Under the pieces are notes generated by a model. It was given only the letters and a program-made list of their open reading frames with translations, was not told the DNA's origin and searched no databases. Shown one piece after another: positions 9,073 to 17,500 of a stretch of DNA of 64,000 bases. Both the position numbers and the translations under genes were made by a program. The DNA comes from Candidatus Poribacteria bacterium (GTDB lineage: Bacteria > Poribacteria > WGA-4E > WGA-3G), in NCBI GenBank assembly GCA_003635315.1, contig PYJD01000010.1:62001-126000 (forward strand). The letters run 5' to 3'. Each line of letters starts with the position of its first letter. Position 1 is the stretch's first letter.

Positions 9073-10089
9073 TTAAAACTGACCTAAGAATCTAAGGTCA
9101 TTCTCATAGAATGTCCGTATATCTGGTATGCGAAACTGTAGATTTGCTATCCTCTCAACACCCATACCGAACGCAAAACCTGTAACTTCCTCCGGATCAT
9201 AGTTTACTGCACGAAACACCTCTGGATCAACAACCCCTGCCCCTAATATCTCAATCCAACCTGTATGTCCACAACTTCGGCATCCTTTACCTTGGCAAAC
9301 AGTGCAGGATATATCTGCTTCTGCACTCGGTTCAGTAAAAGGGAAGAAATGTGGTCGGAATCTCATCTTAGTTTGATCCCCAAACATCTGTTTGGCAAAA
9401 GATACTAAAACTCCCTTTAATTCACTAAATGTGACATGTCTGTCCACCAGCAAACCTTCTACCTGATGAAACATCGGCGTATGGGACACATCATAATCCA
9501 CACGATATGCTTTGCCGGGGACAATAATTCGTATAGGAGGTTTCTGTTTCTCCATTGCACGAATTTGAACGGGGGATGTATGTGTACGAAGTAGATGTCC
9601 ATCTGTTAGGTAAAAGGTATCGTGTAGGTCCCGTGCTGGATGGTCAGATGGTGTATTCAATGCATCGAAATTGTAATGTTCCGTTTCAATTTCTGGTCCA
9701 GTGACAGCTTGGAATCCCATTTGATTAAAAATGTCTTCTATCCGATCTAATGTTTGCATCACCGGATGTGCTTTTCCGTATGCAGGTTTTCTCCCAGGAA
9801 GTGTGACATCAATGGCTTCCTCCATGAGTTGCTGTTCCTGCTGTTTACTCTCCAAGGCATTCTTTGTGGAATCAAATGCATCGGTCAATGCAGTTCGTAT
9901 TTCATTCGCAAGTTTGCCAATTATTGGTCGTTGATCCTGGGATAGATTCCCCATCCCTTTCATCACATCAGTCAATTTCCCTTTACGACCAAAGAAATCA
10001 ATCCTTAGCGATTCAAGTTCTTTTAGATCCTTCACCTGTCTTAATGCTTCAAGACCTTCTTCCTGAATTGCTTGTAGTTCTTCTTTCAT
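9073..10089 (-). CDS. pheS: Phenylalanine-tRNA ligase alpha subunit
   Basis: A 338-residue PheS. It has the N-terminal coiled-coil arm (residues about 1-90, with LRIDFFGRKGKLTDVMK), motif 2 with the substrate-contacting segment THTSPVQIRAM, GKAYRVDYDVSHTPMFHQVEG, and motif 3 GFAFGMGVERIANL. A CxxC...CxxC pair (CTVCQGKGCRSC) in the insertion suggests a small zinc knuckle. The ribosome binding site AGAGG precedes the ATG by 6 bases. Expression is predicted to be controlled by the T-box leader directly upstream. Confidence 0.97.
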   Translation of the reverse strand: MKEELQAIQEEGLEALRQVKDLKELESLRIDFFGRKGKLTDVMKGMGNLSQDQRPIIGKLANEIRTALTDAFDSTKNALESKQQEQQLMEEAIDVTLPGRKPAYGKAHPVMQTLDRIEDIFNQMGFQAVTGPEIETEHYNFDALNTPSDHPARDLHDTFYLTDGHLLRTHTSPVQIRAMEKQKPPIRIIVPGKAYRVDYDVSHTPMFHQVEGLLVDRHVTFSELKGVLVSFAKQMFGDQTKMRFRPHFFPFTEPSAEADISCTVCQGKGCRSCGHTGWIEILGAGVVDPEVFRAVNYDPEEVTGFAFGMGVERIANLQFRIPDIRTFYENDLRFLGQF

Positions 10090-10107
10090 ATTTTCCTCTA
10101 ATGTCTA

Positions 10108-10385
10108 TTAATGCACCATCTAAAATAGCTTTAAACAAAAATACCCATCACTTCGCTCCATAAAGGATAATTCCTTATGGGGACGAAAGCGATAGGCATC
10201 TACTTCCGCGGTACCACCCCGCTTGGCAACTTGTAATAAATTGCCCTCTTATTTAATGTCTACGACTCCAGGATGAAATTCATCAGTTGCTCTCATAACC
10301 GTGTTTCCAGCCGATGACACGGATTCTCTTTATTGAGAGGACTCAACTGCCTACTATACCCTTCATTGTCAATTACAGTCTATTT
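10108..10385 (-). promoter_or_regulatory. T-box riboswitch (tRNA-Phe responsive) upstream of pheST
   Basis: Read on the minus strand, the 318-nt gap between rplT and pheS has the parts of a T-box leader: an AGTA-type loop (GGTATAGTAGG), a stem I region with a GNTG-type distal loop, a specifier loop reading GAATTTCATCC (TTC, overlapping TTT, both Phe), and the invariant T-box core GGTGGTACCGCG at 10207-10218. A long hairpin ending in TATTTTTG (10136-10200) is the candidate terminator. Uncharged tRNA-Phe should stabilise the antiterminator and switch on pheS-pheT. Confidence 0.9.
10136..10200 (-). terminator. Attenuator terminator of the pheS T-box leader
   Basis: On the minus strand CCTATCGCTTTCG pairs imperfectly with CGAAGTGATGGG, with an inner CCATAAGG/CCTTTATGG stem, and is followed by TATTTTTG. 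It lies between the T-box core and the pheS ribosome binding site, where the regulatory terminator of such leaders normally lies. Confidence 0.7.
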
Positions 10386-10407
10386 CCTTTATTATTTTAA
10401 TAGATTT

Positions 10408-10755
10408 TTAACCTTTAGCTAAGGTGGCGAGTTGTTCAAAACCCGCTGCATCATTAACAGCTATATCAGCGAGAACTTTTCTATCAAGTTCGATTCCTGC
10501 CGTCTTAATTCCGTGCATGAACCGACTATATGTAAGTCCATGTAACCTTGCAGCAGCATTAATCCGCATTATCCAAAGACGTCTGAAATCGCGTTTACGC
10601 GCACGCCTATGGGCGTATGCGTGATTCCATCCTTTTTCAACTGCTTCCATAGCAGTACGGCGCAGATTGTTACGTCCACCACGATACCCTTTGGAATGCT
10701 TAAGTATACGTTTCCGTCTTTTACGACGGACATTACCAGTTTTTACTCGTGCCAT
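10408..10755 (-). CDS. rplT: 50S ribosomal protein L20
   Basis: A 115-residue basic protein with the full L20 signature: [19 protein letters not shown] at the N-terminus, AKGYRGGR-type [32 protein letters not shown], and [26 protein letters not shown]. It binds 23S rRNA early in 50S assembly. The ribosome binding site TAGGAG precedes the ATG, and the gene is 9 bp behind rpmI. In many bacteria L20 also represses its own operon by binding the mRNA. Confidence 0.98.
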   Translation of the reverse strand: MARVKTGNVRRKRRKRILKHSKGYRGGRNNLRRTAMEAVEKGWNHAYAHRRARKRDFRRLWIMRINAAARLHGLTYSRFMHGIKTAGIELDRKVLADIAVNDAAGFEQLATLAKG

Positions 10756-10764
10756 TCTGAACTC

Positions 10765-10956
10765 CTAATGAATTAGACGTTTCAAACGTTTCTCGTTGCT
10801 TGGATCAACAAGCGTTGCCTGTCTTAGTCGGCGTTTCCGTTTTGAGGATTTAGAGATGAAAAGATGTCCAGCATAAGCGCGATTGCGACGGATCTTTCCT
10901 TTTGCTGTATACTTAAACCGTTTTGCTGCGCCTTTATGCGTTTTAATTTTTGGCAT
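10765..10956 (-). CDS. rpmI: 50S ribosomal protein L35
   Basis: A 63-residue basic protein with the L35 pattern MPKIKTHKGAAKRFKYTAKGKIRR and the KSSKRKRRLRQATLVD segment. AGAAGG lies 9 bases before the ATG. It is the middle gene of the conserved infC-rpmI-rplT order, but is separated from infC by 192 bp that contain a hairpin. Confidence 0.97.
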   Translation of the reverse strand: MPKIKTHKGAAKRFKYTAKGKIRRNRAYAGHLFISKSSKRKRRLRQATLVDPSNEKRLKRLIH

Positions 10957-11049
10957 GACGAATTCCTTCTGTTGACGACTTATCTAAACAATCAAGAATA
11001 AGGAGAAAATTCTATGACCCAGAGATGTAGTAAATAACCTACAAATTAA

Positions 11050-11069
11050 GGAGAAGCAAAAACTTCTCC
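11050..11069 (-). other. Hairpin in the infC-rpmI gap
   Basis: A perfect 7-bp stem (GGAGAAG/CTTCTCC) with a 6-base loop lies 80 nt after the infC stop, on the minus strand followed by TTAATTTG. It may be a weak terminator, an RNase processing site or part of an L20/L35 autoregulatory leader; sequence alone does not decide. Confidence 0.4.
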
Positions 11070-11148
11070 ACAAAATAGTGTTACCTTCACATAGTCGTCT
11101 AAAAAAAGATTACACTATCAAATTAATTTCTAACATTATGGACAAAAA

Positions 11149-11709
11149 CTACGAGGATTTTGGCGTTAATAACATATACATAACGCGAGTTTCCATACGG
11201 GGCGGTTGTTCCACCTCTGCGAGTTCAGAAACATCTTCTTCTAATCGAGCAAGCATATTCTTACCCAATTCTGTGTGTAACATTTCCCTACCTCGAAAAC
11301 GGACAGTAGCTCTCACCTTCCACCCATTCTTCAAAAAGTCTTCTACATGTCTCTTTTTGAATTGATAGTCATGTTCAGCGGTATCAGGGCGGAATTGTAT
11401 CTCTTTGAGTACAATCTTTGTCTGTTTCTTTCGGGCTTCCCTTGCTCGTTTATTTTTCTCGTACTGATATTTTCCATAATCCATTATCTTACAAACGGGA
11501 GGTTTGGCATTTGGAGAAACTTCCACCAAATCTAATCCGACTTCTTCAGCACGTTCCATCGCTTCGCTTGGGGTCATTACTCCGACTTGCTTATTTTCAT
11601 GATCAATTAGCAAAATCTCTTTTGCACGAATCTGATAATTCGAGCGAGTTTGCCTTTCCTGCGTTTTTTGATTACGTTTGCCTCTATAATGTATTTTCGA
11701 CACCCCCAT
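11149..11709 (-). CDS. infC: Translation initiation factor IF-3
   Basis: A 186-residue IF-3 with the N-terminal domain (NYQIRAKEILLIDHENKQ, DLVEVSPNAKPPVCKIMDYGKY) and C-terminal domain (KEIQFRPDTAEHDYQFKKRH, FLKNGWKVRATVRFRGREM). It binds the 30S subunit and checks start-codon choice. No Shine-Dalgarno is visible before the ATG at 11709, and the first 20 residues are poorly typical, so the true start may be internal and could be a rare codon such as ATT, as known for enterobacterial infC. Confidence 0.95.
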   Translation of the reverse strand: MGVSKIHYRGKRNQKTQERQTRSNYQIRAKEILLIDHENKQVGVMTPSEAMERAEEVGLDLVEVSPNAKPPVCKIMDYGKYQYEKNKRAREARKKQTKIVLKEIQFRPDTAEHDYQFKKRHVEDFLKNGWKVRATVRFRGREMLHTELGKNMLARLEEDVSELAEVEQPPRMETRVMYMLLTPKSS

Positions 11710-11902
11710 AAGTGGTTGGTTTAGAATTCCAGTTATGTAATATTAGAAAAACATAGGTATCTATCCTGAACTACACAACTGACTACATCTCGCATTTAGA
11801 TATATCCACTATATGATAAAATTCAATGATCATGTTAGTGTATATAATGCTACGTGAAAATATGAATATGATATTATAATACAAAAACCTACATAATGCA
11901 AA

Positions 11903-12259
11903 CTAAAAGTATCCTATCGTCCATAGTGTTCGCAATATAATAACCCCTCCAGATAAACCACCAAGTACGATGATAAAACAGAGTGTGATAATGAGTGTGA
12001 ACTTTAAAATTCGTTCGGCTAATTCAGGCTGTTCTTTTATCCAAGCACGTGCTAATGTAAATGATAGGACGATGGTAATTAAACTTAAGAGTGCTGTTCC
12101 TAATACAGATAATAGAATCCCTTGAAAGTCTACCATCTCCATCGTATCTGGTATAGAACCGTATTGTGAATATCGTTGAATTACATATAGTAAAATACCT
12201 AAGAATATTACAAGAAATACGATGAAAACTGCTAATGTGGATTTAAATGCCTTACTCAT
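11903..12259 (-). CDS. Small three-helix membrane protein, unknown function
   Basis: A 118-residue protein with three clear hydrophobic segments at about residues 9-27 (LAVFIVFLVIFLGILLYVI), 46-70 and 86-108. The loop after the second helix carries WIKEQPELAER. I do not recognise a family. It stands between infC and a long AT-rich gene-poor region, with a weak ribosome binding site. Composition is coding-like and the hydrophobic pattern is regular, so I think it is a real gene. Confidence 0.6.
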   Translation of the reverse strand: MSKAFKSTLAVFIVFLVIFLGILLYVIQRYSQYGSIPDTMEMVDFQGILLSVLGTALLSLITIVLSFTLARAWIKEQPELAERILKFTLIITLCFIIVLGGLSGGVIILRTLWTIGYF

Positions 12260-12565
12260 TACTTTTATGTTCTACATTTCATAAGAATACTTTCGATAAA
12301 TTGTATCTGATTTAATTTTCAATCTCAACCAATATTGTAAATACAGTTAAAAAAATTAAGGTACAGTTCAAACATTGTTTCCTACATAGAAAATAACCTA
12401 AAATTCCTACTCATCTACCATGACATCTTTGATGAAAAAGTTACACTTTTTGTCACATTTTGTGACATTGAAAAAACGCTGTCCGCCCTGTCACAGTCTG
12501 TGTTAATCGGTATTTTCTTAGAATTATAAAAATTCCGAATTTGTGTAATTTTGTGTTTTACATTC
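12260..12565. other. AT-rich intergenic region holding part of a duplicated block
   Basis: From about 12425 the sequence matches, in reverse orientation, the block ending at 55140 (see the repeat entries). It contains GTCACATTTTGTGAC, a perfect palindrome. No gene is seen. Confidence 0.6.
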
Positions 12566-12775
12566 CTATTCTGCGAGTATCCAATAGAGTAATTTGTAAG
12601 CTATGCTGTTTTTGTTTTTTAGAGGATCTGAATAAATTGGATATCCAGTAAATATAGTTTTATTGCTATGTGAAAAAGTTACGAAATCGTAACTTTTTTC
12701 TGTAACCCCAATTTTAGTAGAATCGCTCTTAGGTAAGTAGCCACCTATGTTTACAGCCAATTTACGAATTATTGT
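12425..12775 (-). repeat. Dispersed duplicated block, copy A
   Basis: Several stretches match 54655-55140 on the other strand: the part encoding TKIGVTEKSYDFVTF is the same in both, and the downstream non-coding part shares GTCACATTTTGTG-like palindromes and the segment CCTGTCACAGTCTG. The middle has diverged or been interrupted in copy B. Confidence 0.75.
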
Positions 12776-12883
12776 AAAAAAATAAAAAAGTTCTTTTGTG
12801 GTTTCTTTGGTTCTTGATCCACCATTTAATATGTATGGTATTATTGTCATTTCTATCACTGTGTATATAAAATCATTAATCAT
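12566..12883 (-). CDS. Hypothetical 105-aa protein with a decayed second copy in the window
   Basis: An unrecognised 105-residue reading frame. Support for it being a gene comes from the copy at 54655-54840, which preserves the same amino-acid frame (IRKLxVNxxGY, TKIGVTEKSYDFVTF, LKNKNSI) although it carries stop codons. A 12-bp palindrome lies inside the shared coding part (AAAGTTACGA/TCGTAACTTT). No good ribosome binding site and no domain were identified. Confidence 0.4.
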   Translation of the reverse strand: MINDFIYTVIEMTIIPYILNGGSRTKETTKELFYFFTIIRKLAVNIGGYLPKSDSTKIGVTEKSYDFVTFSHSNKTIFTGYPIYSDPLKNKNSIAYKLLYWILAE

Positions 12884-13087
12884 ATTGATTTATCTAATAT
12901 TGGTATTAGTATAAGTATTATAATTTTTCTCTATATGTTATTGTAACGTATATTTTCTCTTAAGTCAACTCATTCATATATGTGATGTTTGTTCTTTCAA
13001 ATTTCTTCAATTTATTTTATGAGTTATTTATAACACCTTGTGAACAGGTTGTTAATAGGTTGGAGAGATCCCAATATTTGTTAGAAT

Positions 13088-13117
13088 TTGCTTTTTCCTG
13101 ATAGATTCTGATACAAT
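13088..13117 (+). promoter_or_regulatory. Putative sigma-70 promoter
   Basis: TTGCTT (13088-13093), an 18-base spacer, and TACAAT (13112-13117). It lies about 50 bases before a strong terminator without an open frame between, which suggests a short non-coding transcript. Confidence 0.4.
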
Positions 13118-13123
13118 AATTAA

Positions 13124-13190
13124 GTTAGTAAACCTTAGAAAGAGCATTTGATCCTATGATTTTATTAGGGGGTGAGCCCCCTAATTTTTA
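13124..13190 (+). ncRNA. Candidate small RNA of about 65 nt
   Basis: A promoter-like pair at 13088-13117 and a perfect terminator at 13164-13190 bound a short segment with no credible ORF. The evidence is only positional; the family is unknown. Confidence 0.3.
13164..13190 (+). terminator. Intrinsic terminator
   Basis: A perfect 9-bp stem ATTAGGGGG/CCCCCTAAT with a TGAG loop, followed by TTTTTA. The T tract is on the plus strand, yet no plus-strand gene lies upstream within 1.5 kb, so it probably ends a short RNA. Confidence 0.75.
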
Positions 13191-13340
13191 TCTATCATTC
13201 CATTTCTAATAGATAAGGCATATTTGTGTATTTGTAAGTTTATCCTCAATTTCTGAATGTTATAGGTGTATTGAATTGCGCTGCTACGACGTGTTTTTCT
13301 CTTAATTTTTGACGATCAATTTGAAATGGTATAATCTTCT

Positions 13341-13499
13341 TATATCATTTCTAAATAATGATAGGACATTATTTCATAAATCGGTTGTCCGAATACAACA
13401 CTCTCTTCTGTAGGAGCGACCTCCCGGTCGCGACCAGGATGTCACTCCTACAAAGAAAATCGAGAATCGGAATGATACTTTGTCAATTAGAAATGGTAT
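13341..13499. repeat. MITE-like element, family A (cassette: GTAGGAGCGAYCTCC)
   Basis: Imperfect terminal inverted repeats (ATATCATTTCTA left, AGAAATGGTAT right) bound 159 bp. The interior holds the hairpin-forming GTAGGAGCGACCTCCCGG cassette and ACTCCTACA, also found in the family B elements at 27011 and 43024. Its right end is only a few bases before the DUF488 start. Confidence 0.7.
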
Positions 13500-13503
13500 T
13501 ATT

Positions 13504-14058
13504 ATGGATATGAAAACAGACACCATCCCAATTTATACGATAGGCTACGGAAGTCGTTCTATGTCCGAGTTTATTGACATTCTTCACCAATATAATATTG
13601 CATATCTAATCGATGTTCGGTCAGTGCCACATTCTGGTTATAAGAAGGAATACTCCAAAAAACCGCTGGCGAAGGAACTCGAACAACACGGCATTCGGTA
13701 TGTGTATATGGGAGACTTACTCGGTGGAAAACCAGAGGATGAATCTTGTTATGTCGACGGAATTGTTGATTACGAAAGGGTGAAGGAGACAGAATTTTTT
13801 CAGCGAGGTATTGAACGTCTTCGTGCTGCTTTTTCGCAACAGCAATGTGTCGCACTCATGTGTGCTGAGGAGAAACCGGAGCATTGCCATCGCACTAAAC
13901 TCATCAGTACAACCCTCACCGATGAAAATTTACCTGTAATCCATATTGATGAAAACAGTGAGGAGATGACCCAGGAGCAGATCATTGATCGGATTACACG
14001 TGGACAGATGAATTTATTTGGTGATGAACCATTCTACTCGCGTAAGAAACACACCTAA
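13504..14058 (+). CDS. DUF488 family protein (first of two)
   Basis: A DUF488 (Pfam PF04343) protein. Signatures: YTIGYGSRSMSEFIDIL, LIDVRSVPHSGY, the conserved G-I-R-Y and GGKP segment, and the C-terminal CAEEKPEHCHRTKL with two cysteines and HR that are invariant in the family. The biochemical role of DUF488 is not established to my knowledge. I choose ATG 13504 (13510 also possible) because the conserved region starts just after; the stretch upstream is the end of a repeat element. The stop is 4 bp before the next gene, so the two are one operon with the RecQ gene. Confidence 0.85.
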   Translation: MDMKTDTIPIYTIGYGSRSMSEFIDILHQYNIAYLIDVRSVPHSGYKKEYSKKPLAKELEQHGIRYVYMGDLLGGKPEDESCYVDGIVDYERVKETEFFQRGIERLRAAFSQQQCVALMCAEEKPEHCHRTKLISTTLTDENLPVIHIDENSEEMTQEQIIDRITRGQMNLFGDEPFYSRKKHT

Positions 14059-14062
14059 TCCT

Positions 14063-14551
14063 ATGAAGATTAAAATCATTACTATTGGTGTATATGGGTT
14101 TGATGAGACAGGTTTTTTTGATGCATTGTGCAACGCAAATGTTGATACGTTCTGTGATATTCGCAACCGACGTGGTGTGCGTGGTACGACCTATGCATTC
14201 GCGAATAGTAAGCGGTTACAGGCACGACTTGAAGAACTTGGCATTCGATACATCTATAGAAAAGATTTGGGACCAACAAAAAGTGTCCGAGAAAAGCAAG
14301 CTGCAGCGGATAAAGCGACTAAAACCCCCAAACGCAAACGGACTGAACTTGGTGAAGTGTTCATTGAAGCATATCGGACTGAATGCCTCAATGCTTTCGA
14401 TCCGCAAAGTTTGCTTGACGAATTAGAATCGGATGCACAAGTTGTAGCATTATTTTGTGTTGAAACTACGCCAGAGGCATGCCACCGTTCTTTGGTTGCA
14501 GAAAAATTGGCGAATACATTTGATTTGGAGGTAGAAGATATTTTACCGTGA
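14063..14551 (+). CDS. DUF488 family protein (second of two)
   Basis: A second, divergent DUF488 protein of 162 residues from ATG 14063: IITIGVYGFDETGFFDAL, DTFCDIRNRRGVRGTTYAFANSKRL, GIRYIYRKDLGP, and the terminal motif FCVETTPEACHRSLVA with the conserved Cys pair and HR. Compared with the first, it has a lysine-rich insertion (KRKRTELGEV region). It ends in GTGA, whose GTG is the start codon of the following RecQ-like gene, so translation is coupled. Two different DUF488 copies with a helicase suggest a heteromeric or two-step nucleic-acid function, which is inference. Confidence 0.85.
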   Translation: MKIKIITIGVYGFDETGFFDALCNANVDTFCDIRNRRGVRGTTYAFANSKRLQARLEELGIRYIYRKDLGPTKSVREKQAAADKATKTPKRKRTELGEVFIEAYRTECLNAFDPQSLLDELESDAQVVALFCVETTPEACHRSLVAEKLANTFDLEVEDILP

Positions 14552-17500
14552 GAGTATTGATTGTTGCGAAAACCCGTATGGGTAAAGGTGCATGTATTGG
14601 AGGGATAACCGAAACAGGCAAAAGTGTTCGACTTATTCCGTATAATGCTGATCCACATGACGGTGCTAATAGAGAGTATGAAGTTGGGGATGTATGGGAG
14701 ATAACTGGTGAACCAGAGACTTCATTGACGCCACCGCATAATGAGAACTTTGTTGTTGATAAAAAATCGCGTATTCGTAGGACGGGAAACACAAAAGGTT
14801 TAATAGATACCATTGAACGTATGATGCCACCGAAAAATGGCAACCCGCGAGAACTCTATGAAGGTCTATTGAAAACTACAGAGAACGGTTCCTTATACGT
14901 CCCTCCTGGAGATGTTATTCCACCTTACAGCACCCTGTTTTGGAGAACAGACAAACAACTCACTCTCGAAACTGAGAAGAAAAACCTACGCTATCGTTAT
15001 CCATCGGTAAGCGGTGGTTGTACACTCACCTTCGTCGGTCTTCAAAAACCCCTTAAAACCATTCCTGCAAACACACTATTACGCTTATCGTTGGCACATT
15101 GGTGGCGACCAAATCATTCACCCAACATAGAAGAACGATGTTATGTTCAACTTTCTGGCTGGTTTCTTGAAGAGGAAAGACAGGTGGAACCTATAACAAC
15201 TCCTGACCCAAACTCGCCACCAGCCCAAACTGAGACATCATCATTAAAGGTACTCAAGAATGTTTTTGGATTTAAACAGTTTCTTCCATTTCAGGAAGAG
15301 ATTATTGACAGTATTCGCAAAGGGGAAGATACGTTGGTAGTTCTACCGACTGGTGGTGGAAAATCACTCTGTTACCAACTACCGGCTTGTATCTTTAATG
15401 GATTAACCGTTGTGGTTTCACCGCTAATTGCACTTATGCAAGATCAAGTAATACAGTTGGAACAAAAAGGAATCCGCGCTGCTTTTCTCAACCACATCCT
15501 TGAGAAAGAAGAACATGAAGAATATCTCGCTACAATGCAAAAGGTCAGAAATGGTGTAATTAAGCTGCTTTATATTTCTCCAGAAAGACTTGTACAACGA
15601 CCTGAAATCCATGTAATGTTGTATGACTCAAATGTTGCATGTCTTGCGATTGACGAAGCCCACTGTATTTCGCAGTGGGGTCACGATTTCCGGCCGAATT
15701 ATCGTGAGTTGGACTGGGTTCGTGAGCAATTTCCAAACGCCGTTTGTATTGCCACAACTGCCACAGCGACTCCACGAGTCCAAGAGGATATTAAACAATC
15801 GCTTAACATCCCAGCAGAAAATCAATTCATTGATAGTTTTAATCGTGAAAATCTCTTTATCTCTATTGAACCCCGATTTGAGATACTTGGACAGACATTG
15901 GCATATCTGAAAAAACACCCTAATGAATCAGGTATCATCTATTGTCAAAGAAGAAAACATGTAGACTGGTTGTGTGAGCAGTTAAACACCCACGGAATTT
16001 CCGCACTACCCTATCATGCAGGACTGAATCCACAAGAGCGTACACAGAATCAAGATGTTTTTATCAACGGTAATATCGACGTGATTGTGGCTACAATTGC
16101 CTTCGGAATGGGTATTGATAAACCAGATGTTCGGTTTGTCTTACATGCGTGGTTACCGAGTGATTTGGAGTCTTATTACCAGGAAATTGGTCGTTCTGGA
16201 CGTGATAGTGAACGTGCAGAGTGTCTCCTGTTGTTCAATCCAGATGATGAAGATACGATTAACGAATTCATTGATGATGGACATCCATCGCAACGTGAAG
16301 GACGGATCGAGAATTTGCAAAAACTTATTGCCTGGGTAAATTCAAAAGAATGCCGCCGTAAAGCACTACTAAACTATTTTGGGGAACAATACGAAAACGA
16401 AGATTGCGGTATGTGTGATAACTGTTGTAGCGCGAAAATGGAAAAGACAGATTTAACAACGCCTGCACAGAAGTTTCTATCCTGCCTTCATAGGGTTAAT
16501 GAAAGTGAGACTAATGATGTTTTCGACAAAGCATATTTTTTTGGTACTTTACAAGATAAAAATACGAGTATCCCCGTTTGCCTACCATCAGGTATTTTAT
16601 ATATCATTGACATTTTACGTGGTGAGAAGCAAGAGGAAATTATCGAAAATAAGCATCACAAACTTAGCACATGGGGAAAAGGCATGGAATATAGCAAAGC
16701 CCAATGGTGCTACCTTGCTCTGCAATTCTTTCAAAACAATCTGTATAGACGGGATGAGGAAGATGGGAGTCTTCAATTGACAGATAAGGGTTGGAAAGTC
16801 AACACAATAAGAATTACCGCTGATGATAGGTTTTGGGGTTTTCCGGTAGATTTGGTGACTTCTGTGTCGGAAAATAGTATAACTGTAGAATTGAATACCT
16901 ATGAGACCGATTCCGACGAACAGTACGATTATGATCCCGTACTTTTTGATAGACTTCGTCAAAAACGTAGCAGTATAGCAGAGGAGGATAGAACAAGAGC
17001 ATCAAATATATTGCCGCGTGATTCATTGAAAGAGATGGCAACCCTACTACCACAATCCTTGGATGAATTTGGACAGATTAAAGGTATTGGAAAAGTACGA
17101 ATGAAATATGCTGATGATTTTTTACCGATTATACGTGCATATTGCGAAGAACATGGAGTTGATTCAACAGATCGTGAAACTGATGAACTGAATACTACCG
17201 AATCAGATCAGGAACCAAAAGGAATTTCAGTTGAAAACGAAACTGATATTTCAAACAATTCAGAATCAGCATCTCAAAAACTGAACACGCAGACTCTGGA
17301 AATATTAGAGCGACTACGCGATAAACGCAAAACTGTGGTAGATAAAGAAAAGGTAAGGGCATTCCGTATTTTTTCAGACAAGGTCCTGAAAGAAATGGCA
17401 ATTCATCTCCCACGAACCAAAGAAGCACTTTTGCAGATTCATGGGATTGGACCAGTAAAAGCTGAAAAATACGCCGATGACTTTTTGCCAATTATTCGAG

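Noticed and set aside
13420..13460. tRNA-like or attenuator hairpin at GCGACCTCCCGGTCGC
   Set aside because: It is the interior cassette of a repeat element found in other places; no tRNA cloverleaf can be drawn.
16615..17053. Overlapping antisense ORFs under the RecQ-like gene
   Set aside because: They are shadows of the helicase frame with no ribosome binding sites or domain content.
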